Assembly: GCF_003265705.1 (NCBI RefSeq)
Contig: NW_020312867.1
Span: forward strand, 2,941,307 to 3,005,306
Length of the DNA: 64,000 nt
Direction: 5' to 3'
Source: Callorhinus ursinus
Taxonomy: Eukaryota; Chordata; Mammalia; Carnivora; Otariidae
Part shown: in pieces, positions 21,985-33,335 of the stretch
Layout: every line of letters begins with the position of its first letter
Position numbering within the stretch: the first letter of the stretch is position 1
Notes under the pieces: generated by a model
Database searches by the model: none
What the model was told of the DNA's origin: nothing
The model's input: the letters and a program-made list of their open reading frames with translations, nothing else
Made by a program: the position numbers and the translations under genes

Positions 21985-22148
21985 GAGAATCATAGCTACC
22001 ACTGGGGTCTGTTTTCCATGCTCTGTACCAAGCACTTCACGCTTCCTATCTCATTTGATCCTCACAAAGTCCTTGTAAGACAGATACTACTATTACCATC
22101 ATTTTATAGATGAGAAAATCAAGGCCCAGAGAGAAAGCCACCTAATTT
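21985..22148 (-). repeat. MIR remnant in TGIF2 intron 1
   Basis: Reversed MIR pattern with ATTTTATAGATGAGAAAATC and GCCCAGAGAG. Confidence 0.7.
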
Positions 22149-22149
22149 A

Positions 22150-22668
22150 GACAGTTACCATGTGACCCAGTAATTTCACTCCTAGACATCTACCAAAGAG
22201 AAATGAAAACCTGTGTTCACAAATAACCTTGAACACAAATGTTTATAGCGACATTATTCGTAATAGCCAAAAGGTGGAAACAACCCAAGCGTCCATCAGT
22301 GGAGGAATGGATAAAACAAAATGTAGTCCATCCATATGGTGGAATATTATTTGGCCATAAAAAGGAGCTAAGTCCTGATCCATGCTACACTGTGGATGAA
22401 CCTTGAAAATATGCTAAGTAAAAGAAGGTCACAAAAAACACATTTGATTCCATTTTAATGAAATATTTAGATTGGGCTGAGGGCGGAATAGAAGGATGAC
22501 AGCTAAAGGGTATGGAATTTCTTTCTGAGGTGATAAAAATGTTCTAAAATTGACTGCAGTGGTGATTACATAGTTGTGAAAATACTAAAACCACTCATTT
22601 GTTTGCTTTAGATGGGTAAGTTGTATGATATGTGAGCTACATCTCAATAAAGCTGTTAGGAAAAAAAA
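22150..22668 (+). mobile_element. Old LINE-1 3' end (L1M type) in TGIF2 intron 1
   Basis: ORF2 end to 3'UTR: CCAAGCGTCCATCAGTGG, TGGTGGAATATTATTTGGCC, ending CTCAATAAAGCTGTTAGG and an A-run. Antisense to the gene. One of few plus-strand LINE-1 copies here. Confidence 0.88.
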
Positions 22669-23654
22669 ATTTCACCTCCAGGATAGGGTACGGAAACAAG
22701 GTTTGGACCAAGGTTTGCCACCGCCAACAACCAACTTCCCCCAGCCCCACCAGACTCTATTGCATCTTGCCTCCCAGGTCTGGGATGTCTATTAATCACC
22801 ATGGTCCTCCAGCAATCTGTGTAACATTTACTGTGCCTACTGTGCCCTGCAAGAGAGTGTTGAGTCATCCCTATTGGTTGTCTCAGACCTTCTCTTTTGT
22901 CATCTAGCCCCTGGCCTGGTCCATGAACCAATTCCTCAAAAATCCAGATAAATGAGCAAGGCTGGGCTCTGGTTCTCTCATCTTGGCTGTGTGACTTTGG
23001 CAAGTGTGCGCCTTCCTTTCTGGGCTTGAGCCCCCTCTTCACCTGTCAAACGAAGGAAGGGGTTTCCCTAGACAACCCAACTCAGTTGCTCATCCCCCTG
23101 ACAAACTTCTGGTTCACACATGCAAAAGAGATTTACATTTTAAAACCAAAAGTTCCAGGACAAGCTAATGCCAGAATCTCAAGGCTCCTCCCTCCTCAGC
23201 CTTTTAACAGCTACCCAGCAGGCTGGGCCAAGAGACTCTGGCATCTCCCAGGTTTTGTTTCCTCGACTTGGGCCTGAGCCCAGATATCTGGGCTGGCTGG
23301 GCCAGGCTTTCGAGGGAAGGGTCTCACCCTCCCAGCCAGGCCACCTGGAGGTGAGACAGGCCTTGGTTAGAGGTGCCACTCCTCAGAGAACACCAACAGC
23401 AGGCTGCTTTCTGAGGTCAGGTTTCTGGGGCTTAGCTGGCCAGGGCAGTTGGGATCTGGGCTCAGGGATGCAGTCCTGGCAGGCTATGAGAAGTTTACTC
23501 AGGGTTATCTGTAAAAACTCCACCCTGGCTGCCAGCCAAGTCCCAGGCTGCAGGGTTCCTGAGGTGGCCCATGGAGATGACCCCTCAGCCTCCACAGACC
23601 TCTCTCCTCCATGATGTCCTGCACTCCAGCCAGCTTACAACGGGGGAGGTTTCC

Positions 23655-23712
23655 CACATACACACCCCACACACACACCCAGACACAGACTGACAGACAC
23701 ACACATGCCCTC
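23655..23712. repeat. Impure CA-rich simple repeat
   Basis: Interrupted (CA)n and CAGA stretch near the upstream edge of the TGIF2 CpG island. Confidence 0.7.
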
Positions 23713-25293
23713 ACCACCACGCAACTCTGTAACAGTGCTCAGATAACAGGCACCAACCCATGGCTTAGCTCCTGGAACCACCATGGTTTTCACCGACAAA
23801 CACAGCACACGCACAGCTTACAGATCCCACGTCTAGCACGAACAACTGGTACCCACGAAACCAGCCCAATTCCTGGATATACGCCTACCCACAAACTCCA
23901 ACCGGCCCGCCCACCCGCGATCTCTCAGACTGAGGAAACTCCAAACGTCATCACACCAGCGATCAATTCTTATCCCAACTGGCCTGTGGCAGCACCCTCA
24001 CGACACGACACCCGGTGCACCCTGCTACACACTCCACGACGCCGACGTGCAGCCACTCCCGCACGAACTTTCTGACAACTCCCCCAACTCCTCCCGATAC
24101 TCCCCCGGGCCGCGCACTCACGGTGCATTCCCAGCAGTTCACACAAAGCGCGCAGCCTCCCCCGCGGCCCAGACCTAGTCGGAGCACATGGCTCCCGGGG
24201 CGGCGGGGAATCGGCCTGCGCTCGGGGCGCCCGCACCCCTCAGCCCCCTACCCCGCGCCAGACTCGGCGCCCCAGCTCCCCCGCCAGCCTGCAGTGCGGG
24301 TGGGGCGGGGGCTCTGGAAGAAAGAAAACTCACGTGTCTGTCCCGGGGCAGGAAAAAGTTTGGTTCCCACCCCCTTCCCCCGCCGCTTGGCGCTGGCTGA
24401 CTCTTCGGGGCGCGGGGCTGGCCGAGCCTGCGCGCTCGGCTTTGTGCTCCGAACTCGGCCCGGAGGGGGAGGGGAGGGGGCTGGGCTCCCACCTCCGCAC
24501 CGCCCCCCCCCACCAAGCCCTGCGCCCAGACTCCATGTTGGCCGCCCCCTACCCCGGAGACTGCGCGCTTCCCCCGCGGGAGGCTCGGCTCATGCTCGGC
24601 CTGCCTGAGGGTCCCGGCGCGCACAAACTTTCTTCGGGTCGCCGGCCCCACGCGCCCCGCTTCCTTGGCCAGCCTGGGAGTGACAGATGCCTCCGAGACA
24701 GACTTTCCTTTGTTCCAAAGGAAAGGGGAACTCGCGCGGGCTCCCCAGCCCCCCAGCCCCGGGCCCTTCCCGCTGCCCCCACCCGCAGCTGTCACCCTCG
24801 GCGGCCCCCTCCTCGGCTCGGCCGCGGCGGGGGGGGCGGGGGGGCGAGGCTGCTGGCGGTTAGCAACGTGCACTTTTTTAAACCAAACAAACCCGCCCCC
24901 CGCGCGCTCACCCCGGCCCGGGGCAGGGGCGGCCCTCTCACGGGCTAGGATCGTAGGGAGATGGGACCCCCAGAGGGGCCCCGAGAGAGCTTTCAACTGG
25001 GGGGGGGCGGTGGGACATTCCCCCCGCCGGCCCCCGCCCGCCCCCAGGATTCGCGGCTCACAAACACCAGAGCTCACACACCCACAATCGCACGCGCCAG
25101 GACGACGCCCCCTCCCCCGCCCGGCCCAGAAAAAGAAACTTTCCAAGTTGTCCGCGCGCCCCCCGCCCGCCTCTGTCCCACTCCTGAGCCCCGCACTGAC
25201 TTTTCCGAGCGGATTTTCCGTCCACGCGGCCCCTGGCTCGGTCCCGGGCGTCCCGGCAGGGGGCGGGGGGCGCCGGGGGAGCGCGGCGCGTAC

Positions 25294-25420
25294 CTGCCGG
25301 GCCTGACACTCGGCCTGACAGCTCGCGGCTGGAAAGCACCTCGCGGCCTGACGTCAGATCCCCTCTCCTCCCCCCCGCGCTTTCCTCGCCCTCCCCCACC
25401 CGCCCGGAGGGAGAAAACAA
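25294..25420 (-). other. TGIF2: TGIF2 putative non-coding exon 1
   Basis: The donor GGCAG|GTACGC at 25294 lies at the upstream edge of a strong CpG island, with a cAMP-response-element palindrome 55 nt upstream. The transcription start is not visible; 25420 is only a guess and the exon may be shorter. Human TGIF2 also starts with non-coding, alternatively used first exons, so other donors in 24.1-24.9 kb may be used as well. Confidence 0.5.
25349..25356. promoter_or_regulatory. TGIF2: Perfect CRE palindrome TGACGTCA in TGIF2 promoter
   Basis: An exact TGACGTCA, the CREB/ATF binding palindrome, 55 nt upstream of the inferred exon 1 donor, so in the core promoter or the 5' leader. Flanks are GCC and GATCCC. 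Confidence 0.65.
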
Positions 25421-25654
25421 ACTTTGTGCGGAGCGCGGCGAGCTACGCCCACCCCCCGCGGGGCGGGCCGACGGCGGCCAGGGGCTTCGTCCCGCCCACC
25501 GCGCCCGGAGGGGGCGGGGCCGGGAGGGCACCTTCTTCCTGCGCCCACCCCCACCCTCAGGAATGCCACATGGCCTCGGAAGAGGAGTGGTGGGGAATCC
25601 AGACACGGGAGAGTCGGCTTGGGGGCAGGAAGTGGCCCGTTTCTCCTCTCGGAG

Positions 25655-25870
25655 AGCGTTTCCGGAGCGCCTACTGTGTGCTCCACGCCGGGAGTGGGGG
25701 CCGTTACCGAGGGGAGAAATAATGCAGACTAACGTTTGTGAGACCGCTCCCTCCACCAGGTCTCCCGCCGGCGGTGTGATGGTTCCCATTGCACCAAGAG
25801 GAAACTGAGGCCCAGTTAGCCCGGGGATTTACCCCAGCTGGTGAGGACCGGGTTCTGAATGCGACGCCTC
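25655..25870 (-). repeat. MIR-like remnant upstream of TGIF2
   Basis: Reversed MIR pattern: GCGCCTACTGTGTGCTCCAC, GAGGAAACTGAGGCCCAG. Marks the end of the CpG island. Confidence 0.6.
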
Positions 25871-27331
25871 TTCTGCCCTCAACGGCCGCTAGAGTCGGGT
25901 AGAAGGCTGCTTCGGACACAACCCCAAAGCACGCAGCTCCTGGGTCTAGAACACAAGTGGCGGCCAGAGGTAAAAACAGGGCTTGAGGAATGTTTATCAC
26001 ACAGCGACGCGGAGCGGGGCCCTTGGTGTGTACCATCCCATCCAGTCCTTGGGTTATGGGCTTGGTGCTGTTACATATCCGCTCCTGGTTTACCCATGAG
26101 CCGCAGAGGCTCTAGACTTGCTTCTTGTCTCCCAGCCAACCAGTGTCGTTCAGCCCAGGTGGGTCCGTCAGTGGAGCCCAGCCCTCACCGCACTGAGGCC
26201 GACCACCTGACTAGAAACGTCCAGAGCTTGTCTCTGGAGGTTCACTACACTCAACTCCAGGATGTTTCCTTCGGTCTTCGCCAGCCGTGCCAGCACTCTC
26301 GTCCCTGCCCTGTGCTCTGTGCCACAATGTGAAGTACCTGGTGACCAGCCCCCCTCGGCTTCCCCACCAGACTTTGTGTTCCCCAGAGCGCAGCAGCACA
26401 CAGCCGAAAACCGGCCGAGGCCTTTTCTGGGCCTCTGGTGCCTCATCTGGGCCCAGCTATCTAGGACCCTTGAGCAGCCTTGAGAAGGCTTTTGGTCCTA
26501 ATTGCGCTTCAGCAGTGGAGAAATCTGAAAATAAAAATCGAGTTTTTTTTCCAAACAGGCCTTAAGCCAATCAGAATGCTGATTAAATGATCGTGAGAGT
26601 GCACCTGGGCTCCCGATTGAAGCCAGACTTCACTGCAACTGCTTAGAACCTAGTTGGCCACACTATCCTCCTCACAGCAGCACCCAAAATGTCAGTGCCA
26701 CTGCCCAACGCCCACCATTTCACAGATGCAGAGACTGAAGCCCAGTGTGGAGGCCCCAAATGATCTCTTGGGGAAGTGGTGCTCTGTCTTAGAGAAGGGA
26801 GGCTTGGGGAGTCTTAGGGTAAAGGTAAAACTCCTGGGTCCTGGTCACTAGGCTCAAAGATATGTGTGGGGCAGGGACCTTCAGGAAGGGGGGAGTCTGG
26901 AAGGGGAAACGGGTGCATCCAGGTGAGTCTGGAGATATGACTCTGTCTGCAACACTTAGTGCCAGGCATTGTGGTCCAGTGCATGAGAGCCAGACTCTGC
27001 CATTTGGGGGAAGCGACTGGGGACCTAGGCTACAGCCCAGAGACCTCCCTGCAAATTGTGCCGCCCCCGCACCAGCGCTTCCGGGGTTTGTGCTAGGAGA
27101 GGTGCTCCAGGGCAAATAGAAGTCACCAGCTCCCTCCTCTCACCGCTGGGCCACCTGGGAGCTGGATAACAAAGCAGCTTCAGAAGCCCCTCCCCAGACT
27201 TCCTGGAGGGGGAGGGGAAGGGCTGGGATGTAAAAGGAGGCTTGGGAGTGTGTCAGGATTGCACATTGTAAACAGATTCCCCAGGTAAAGCCTGAATACC
27301 AGTGGACTATGAGAATTGCCATGTAAAGTTT
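25871..27331. other. Intergenic, upstream of TGIF2
   Basis: Mostly unique, moderately G+C-rich. A CCAAT-type AGCCAATCAGAA lies near 26567. No gene recognised. Confidence 0.5.
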
Positions 27332-27527
27332 TTCTTTTTTCTTTTTTTTTTTTAAAGATTTATTTATTTGAGAGAGAGAATGAGATAGAACATGAGAGGG
27401 TGGAGGGTCAGAGGGAGAAGGAGACTCCCTGCTGAACGGGAGCCCGATGCGGGACTCGATCCGGGGACTCCAGGATCATGACCTGAGCCGAAGGCAGTCG
27501 CTCAACCAACTGAGCCACTCAGGCACC
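27332..27527 (-). repeat. SINEC, group B
   Basis: Flanks TGCCATGTAAAGTTTTT and TGCCATGTAGTTTTT, an imperfect target duplication. Confidence 0.92.
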
Positions 27528-27544
27528 TGCCATGTAGTTTTTCA

Positions 27545-27720
27545 ACTAGTTAAGTATCAGAATTTAAAATGCATGCATCCTCTCAGCCAGTAAGTCCACT
27601 TCCAGGAATCTACCATGAGAAATAAACGCAGAACAATGATAAATGCTTATACAAGATTGTTCTTTGCAGCATTGTTCATTCTGGTGGAAGATTGCAGACA
27701 ACTACATACCCCTGACCAGG
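27545..27720 (+). mobile_element. Old LINE-1 fragment
   Basis: Plus-oriented ORF2-like words: AGTAAGTCCACTTCCAGG, TCTTTGCAGCATTGTTCAT. Confidence 0.6.
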
Positions 27721-29250
27721 CACTGACTTCTTACAGCACCTCTGGGACCTCCGTACAGCAGGGTGTTGTAATGGGGTAAGTCTGTGCACACTAACCTAGG
27801 GGATGGCCAAGCTATCTGTGTTGTGACAATTTGCAGTGTCCCAGCACAAGGGGTTTTGGATATTCTTGGTACCTTTATGGGAAAGCCTTTAATAACTGGG
27901 AAGATATTCTTATGTCATTTTTCTCTTCAGGTATGCTACTCCCTTCTCCGCTTTTCACATATGAAAAAACTGGGTTCCTGAGAGAAGGGACTTGCCTGAT
28001 AATGAAGCTGGGGTCCTGACTCCTGGGACAGATCTGGGGTGGGGTCTGGATGGGAAGGACAGGTAGGTGTAGCGTCAGCCCCTAGACTCACCTGGTTGCC
28101 TTCAGTGGGCCATTTTAGGAAAAGCCTCAGGAACTCAAGGCCCCTCAGGCCAGAAAAGGGACTGGATAGGTTGCATAAGGCAACTCCTGCTTACCCAAAT
28201 TAGAGGCTGCCGCCGATGGGGCTCCCTGTTCATTGTGCCTGTTTCTGGTGAACTTGATTATCACATAGGTTCAAATGAATGTCATGTAAGTCCACTTTCA
28301 TTAAAAGAAAAAAAAAAGCCATTGCCCTTTTTACCTGGGGTTGATGAGTGGGGTAAGGGATCAGTATTCACCTGGAGCCAAGAGGAGCCAAGGCTAGATA
28401 TGGTAGCATAAAGGAAGTGGGGTTCTGTGGGGTGGAGGGGAAGAGTCCAGAAAAGGACAGGGTCAGTGAGTAATTCAGGAAACGGCAGAATCAGTCAGCT
28501 GGTAGGGCCTTGAAGGCCGGGGTACAAAGTTTGGATTTGGTGTTGTGGGCTGTAGGGAGCCTTGCGGATTTCTGAGACCTGCTGAGGAGAGAGAGATAGG
28601 AAGTGACTGGCAGTAGGATGATCAGGTGAGGCAGCTCTGGGTAATTGAGGCCAAAATGATGGAGACCTGTCTCTGAGGTCTAGGATCTTTGTGGCTCTCT
28701 TCTGGGAGGTTCAGCATTCTCATCTAATGTGGATTTCAGCTTATCAACATCTTCCTTTTTAAAAGATTTGTCATATTCTGTTGATCATTCACAATTTGCT
28801 TAGCTTTCTCCAAATTTGAGGTATTCACTCATCTAATTTTTGAGTGCTTAGTGTTTGACAGGCTGTGTGCTTGAAGCTGGGGAACCCACTGCCTGGGTTG
28901 TCAGGAATGGTTTGGGCAACAGTGCCCACTGGTGAAAGGGGTATGGGGTTTGGGATTTGGAGCCAGGTGACGTAGGCAAATCATCCAAACCCTTTGAGCC
29001 TTCCTTTTCTCCTCTGTGGAAACATCTGGATTTGGTGAGGGTCAAAGAAAATAACGGCTGTGAAAACCCTTTGTGAATTATGTTCAGTGCATCTAGAAGA
29101 GCAGATACTGTTATCAGAGTGTCTTATAGCTCTGTGTGTCATTTGACAGTATGAGTTCCAGTTTCTTCTTCATCTGAGAAATGAGAGGGTTGGACATGTT
29201 AATCCTAAAGGTCTTTTCCTTCTTTGGCATTCTACCATCTAGGCTTAAAT
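27721..29250. other. Intergenic, mostly unique
   Basis: A plus-oriented MIR-like remnant at about 28920-29110. No gene recognised. Confidence 0.5.
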
Positions 29251-29361
29251 GATTTTTTTTTTAAGATTTTATTTATTTATTTGATGGAGAGAGAGAGCAC
29301 AAGCGGTGGCGGGGGGCGGCGGACAGCAGAGGCTCTCTGCTGAGCAGGGAGCCTGATGCGG
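29251..29361 (-). repeat. SINEC, truncated
   Basis: Stops in the middle of the body after GGGAGCCTGATGCGG, so the tRNA-related 5' half is missing. Next to a TA microsatellite. Confidence 0.85.
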
Positions 29362-29384
29362 AGATTTTGATTTTTGATTTTGAA

Positions 29385-29388
<4 letters not shown>

Positions 29389-29428
<40 letters not shown>

Positions 29429-29436
29429 GTATATGT
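29389..29436. repeat. (TA)n microsatellite
   Basis: About 17 pure AT units, then TGTATA variants. Confidence 0.95.
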
Positions 29437-29439
29437 AAA

Positions 29440-30039
29440 TGCTTGTTTGCCCACAGCTTTTTAAATTTTTATCTTTGCTGGTTTAAGTGCTATCGAGTAT
29501 TATCTGAAAGTTGTATATGTCTGCATGACTTTCCTAACAGGCCAGGCTAATCTTTGTTCTAGCTAATCTTCGTTATCTGATTTTCTTCCTGTGCAAACAG
29601 TTTGCATCAAAGGGTACTTCAGAGGGGTCCAAGTCATAGCATTATAACTCAGGGGTGTTGGTGTGGCTGGGATGTGGCAGTGACCTGCATGTGGGGATAC
29701 CACAGTCTCTTCTCTTAATGCCCTCTGGCTTCTAGACAAAGATAAGAGTGTTGTGCTTTTAATTTGGGGATTAAGAAAATCACTTTTGATTTTCTGGTAG
29801 TTTGCTCCTCTACCTGTGAGCCACTGGGTATGGCACCTCCAATCATGGCTACAGAAGTCAGCCAGGCAGAGTTGGCTGTTGTGGGGCCTGAGAGACTTAA
29901 TGACTATTTTTCTTCATTTCTTTTATTAGGGTCCGTGTGATAGGATAGATGAGGATCAGATCCATTTGGCATAGTTTCATTTTTTTATATGTGGGTATTT
30001 TCTTCTGGAATATTATTTTTTCTTCTTTTTTTTGAGGTT
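29440..30039. other. Intergenic, no recognised feature
   Basis: About 600 bp of unique-looking sequence. Confidence 0.5.
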
Positions 30040-30320
30040 TTTCTTTTTTCTTTTTTTTATTATGTTATGTTAATCATCATACATTACATCATTAGTTTTT
30101 GATGTAGTGTTCCATGATTCATTGTTTGTGCATAACACCCAGTGCTCCATGCAGTACATGCCCTCTTTAATACCCATGACCAGGCTAACCCATCCCCCTA
30201 CCCCCCTCCCCTCTGGAACCCTCAGTTTGTTTCTCAGAGTCCATAGTCTCTCATGGTTCGTCTCCCCATCCGATTTCCCCCCCTTCATTTTTCCCTTCCT
30301 GCTATCTTCTCTTTCTTTTT
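30040..30320 (-). mobile_element. Younger carnivore LINE-1 3'UTR end
   Basis: Same terminal segment as 6868-7085, extending a little further 5' (CTTCATTTTTCCCTTCCTGC). Few differences between the two copies. Confidence 0.85.
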
Positions 30321-30344
30321 TTTATTTTTTATTTTATTTTTTAT

Positions 30345-30531
30345 TTTTTTAAAGATTTTATTTATTTGAGAGAAAGAGAAAGAGCGAGTGAGCACAAGCG
30401 GGGTGAGGGGCAGAGGGAGAAGCAGACTCCATGCTGAGCAGGGAGCCTGACACGGGACTCAGTCCCAGGACTCTGGGATCATGACCTGAGCTGAAGGCAG
30501 CTGCTTAACCGACTGAGCCACCCAGGCGCCT
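30345..30531 (-). repeat. SINEC, A/D-like
   Basis: Full body to GCCACCCAGGCGCC, then a 20-T run shared with the next LINE-1 end. Confidence 0.9.
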
Positions 30532-30544
30532 TTTTTTTTTTTTT

Positions 30545-30668
30545 TTTTTTTATCATTTAATGTATTTTTTGTTTCTGAGGTACAGGTCTGTGATTCAACA
30601 GTCTTACACAATTCACAGCACTTACCATAGCACATACCCTCCCCAATGTCTATCACCTAGCCACCCTT
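30545..30668 (-). mobile_element. LINE-1 3' end fragment
   Basis: Reversed carnivore LINE-1 3'UTR of another subfamily, with CACAGCACTTACCATAGC. Confidence 0.65.
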
Positions 30669-30669
30669 A

Positions 30670-30886
30670 TTTTTTCTTTTTAAAGATTATTTATTTGAGA
30701 GAGAGAGAGAGCATGAGCGCGGCGGAGACGGGGAGCAGAGGGAGAGAGAATCTCAAGCAGACTCCCCACTGAGTGTAGAGCCTGCTGAGGGGCTCAATGA
30801 AGGGTTCAGTCTCACCATCTGGAGATCATGACCTGAGCTGAAACTAAGAGTTGGATGCTTAACTGACTGAGCCACCCAGGTGACCC
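30670..30886 (-). repeat. SINEC, group D
   Basis: CTGAGCTGAAACTAAGAGTT and an AGCCACCCAGGTGACC end. Confidence 0.88.
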
Positions 30887-30894
30887 TGGAGTAT

Positions 30895-31560
30895 GTTTTT
30901 TAATTCCAAAAGCAATATGCTGTGTTAATTAGGGCAAGTTAATCAATGCAGGAGGCCTTTAGAGACAAAGTGAATAACTCCCCCCTCATTCCCACCTTCT
31001 AGCATTAGCAGTGCTAACCTGCATGTATCCTTTCTCTGCTTTCTCCACGTGCAAATACATACACACATCCTGAGAGGTGTTTTCTCTCTTCCAGGCTCTT
31101 ATTTACATTCCTCACCCCTTCCCATTTCAACAGGGCTGCAATTAGCATTTTCTACATAAATATCTTTGCAATTTTGAGAATTTCCTGAAATAGATTCTCT
31201 GAAGTGGAATTACTGGGCCAAATAGTAAGAATGGATATTTTTAGGGCATAAACCTGGTGCACTCTCCATAGCAGTGTTTGCCACAGGAGGTAGGAGGTGC
31301 TAGCAGTTTTGTGTGAATCTTCTTTGATGGCTGAAGAATAGCCTTTGGTTCTTTTAATCTGCATTTTTTTATTATTAGTGAGATTGAATATCTTAATATA
31401 TCGTAACTGTTGGGCATTTGTCACTTGTGAATTATCTGCACATCTTTTGGAGTCTTGAGTTTCTTTCCGACTTGCAAGCTCTTTTCAGTAGGAAGGATGC
31501 TTAACCCTTGTTTATTTTATTTGCTACAGGTAGGTTTTTTTCCCCCCAAGATTATTGTTT
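30895..31560 (-). mobile_element. Old LINE-1 fragment
   Basis: Reversed ORF2-like words: GATTCTCTGAAGTGGAATTA, GGGCATTTGTCACTTGTG. Broken frames. Confidence 0.65.
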
Positions 31561-31573
31561 GCCTTACATTTTT

Positions 31574-31781
31574 TTCTTTTCTATTTTTTTTAAAAGATTT
31601 TATTTATTTATTTGACAGAGAGAGACACAGCGAGAGAGGGAACACAAGCAGGGGGAGTGGGAGAGGGAGAAGCAGGCTTCTGGCAGAGCAGGGAGCCTGA
31701 TGCAGGGCTGGATCTCAGGACCCTGGGATCATGACCTGAGCCGAAGGCAGACGCTTAATGACTGAGCCACCCAGGCGCCCC
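31574..31781 (-). repeat. SINEC, group A
   Basis: Flanked by TGCCTTACAT at 31560-31569 and 31782-31791. Confidence 0.93.
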
Positions 31782-31799
31782 TGCCTTACATGTTTTCTA

Positions 31800-32277
31800 A
31801 GCTGGGTTGTTTTTGTTCTGTTTATTATTATTTTTGTTCATTTATTTTTATTTCTTAAATTTTATTTTATTTAAGTTCAATTAATTAACATGTAGTGTAT
31901 TATTAGTTTCAGAGGTAGAGTTCAGTGATCCATCAGTTGCGTGTAACACCCAGTGCTCATTACATGAAGTGCCCTCCTTAATGTCCATCACTCCCTATCC
32001 TCCCAAACCCCCCTCCCCTCTAGCAATCCTCAGTTTGTTTCCTGAGATTAAGAGTCTCTTATGTTTGTCTCCCTCTCTGGTTTTGTCTTGTTTCATTTTT
32101 TTCCTCTCTTCCTCTATGATCCTCTGCCTTGTTTCTTAAATTCTACATATGAGTGAGATCATATGATAATTGTCTTTCTCTGATTGACTTATTTCGCTTA
32201 GCATAATACCCTCTAGTTCCATCCACATTGTTGTAAATGGCAGGATTTCTTTTTTTTTGATGGCTGAGTAATATTCC

Positions 32278-32332
<55 letters not shown>

Positions 32333-32727
32333 ACACACCAATCTTCTTTATCCATTCATCTGTCGATGGACATCTGGGCTCTTTCTATAGTTTGGCTATT
32401 GTGAACATTGCTGATATAAACATTGGGGTGGAGGTGCCCCTTTGGATCACTACATTTGTATCTTTGGGGTAAATACCTAGTAGTGCAGTTGCTGGGTCTT
32501 ATGGTAGCTCTATTTTTAACTTTCTGAGGAACCTCATACTGTTTTCCAGAGTGGCTGCGCCAGCTTGCATCCCCACCAGCAGTTTAAGAGGGTTCCGCTT
32601 TCTCCACATCCTCACCAACATTTGTTTTCTGACTTATTAATTTTAGCCATTCTGATTGGTGTGAGGTGGTATCTCATTGTGGTTTTGATTTGTATTTCCC
32701 TGAAGCCGACTGTTGTTGAGCTTTTTT
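31800..32727 (-). mobile_element. Carnivore LINE-1 3' end, about 0.9 kb
   Basis: 3'UTR with CCCCTCCCCTCTAGCAATCC, then the ORF2 C-terminal region reversed (GGCTGAGTAATATTCCATTG, CTGTTTTCCAGAGTGGCTGC). Contains a GT microsatellite. Confidence 0.88.
32281..32332. repeat. (GT)n microsatellite inside LINE-1
   Basis: About 25 GT units with one TT interruption, at the point where related copies read GTGTATATACCAC. Confidence 0.95.
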
Positions 32728-32826
32728 CTTTTTTTAAAGTAAACTCTTTGCCTCATATGAGGCTCAAACTCACAACCCCGAGATTAAGAGTCACACACTC
32801 TTACAACAGAGCCAGCTAGGCTCCCT
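32728..32826 (-). repeat. Ancient short SINEC, group E
   Basis: CCCGAGATTAAGAGTCACAC; diverged end AGCCAGCTAGGCTCCC. Confidence 0.7.
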
Positions 32827-33100
32827 TTTTGTTTGTTTATGTTTAAACTTTTCACTTGGTCAAATGTCAGTCTTTGTGGTATTGCCCGTTGCTTTTGGGC
32901 TAGGAAAGAATACAAGCAATCAAAGGATATTCACCTACATTTTTTTATTTTGTTCCTTCAAGGCCTAATTTTTAACATTTAACCCTTTACTGCATCTGGA
33001 CTTGATTTTGGTTTACAGTGTGAGGCTAAGAATCCCAATAACTTTTTTTTCTGAATGATGTACCATTTCTTATCATTTTTCCCATCTTCTTGGATGTGTG
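32827..33100 (-). mobile_element. LINE-1 ORF2 fragment
   Basis: Reversed words such as GAATACAAGCAATCAAAGG-like and TTGATTTTGGTTTACAGTG. Confidence 0.55.
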
Positions 33101-33335
33101 ATGTCACCTTTTCCAAGGCAGTGAGTTCTTACACTGTGTTTCATGGTATGTCTCAAGGAGGGAGTATCTTGAGATTACTATTTTGGAGGATGAAAAGACA
33201 GATTTCAGCCAGGGAAGGAAAGCCTTTGAACTTCTGTGATGGAGACAGATTCTCCTCCGTGAGGCTAATGGCTTTTTGCTTTAAGGACCCTCACTCTTGT
33301 CTCTTCCAAAGCCCTGGAAGTGGTCATATGTTTCT

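Larger units (their letters stand above)
21733..25293 (-). other. TGIF2: TGIF2 intron 1
   Basis: About 3.6 kb between the inferred exon 1 donor (GGCAG|GTACGC at 25294/25293) and the exon 2 acceptor. The 5' half is CpG island with further strong donor words that may mark alternative first exons: GTGAGC at 24911-24906, GTGAGT at 24333-24328 and GTGAGT at 24121-24116. The 3' half has a MIR and a plus-strand LINE-1 end. The exon 1 boundary is inferred. Confidence 0.65.
24040..25560. promoter_or_regulatory. TGIF2: CpG island at TGIF2 promoter and first intron
   Basis: About 1.5 kb of very G+C-rich sequence with many CpG dinucleotides and no interspersed repeats, in an otherwise CpG-poor region. 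GC boxes (GGGCGGG) recur on both strands near 24305, 24835, 25445 and 25512. This is the expected promoter class for a broadly expressed regulator such as TGIF2. Long open frames on both strands here result from lack of stop codons in GC-rich DNA. Confidence 0.9.

Noticed and set aside
24175..25146. 323-codon minus-strand open frame and several others over 200 codons at 24-25.8 kb
   Set aside because: They lie in a CpG island where stop codons are rare, have extreme Gly/Pro/Ala/Arg content, overlap on both strands, and cannot extend TGIF2 because exon 2 has an in-frame TAG before its ATG.
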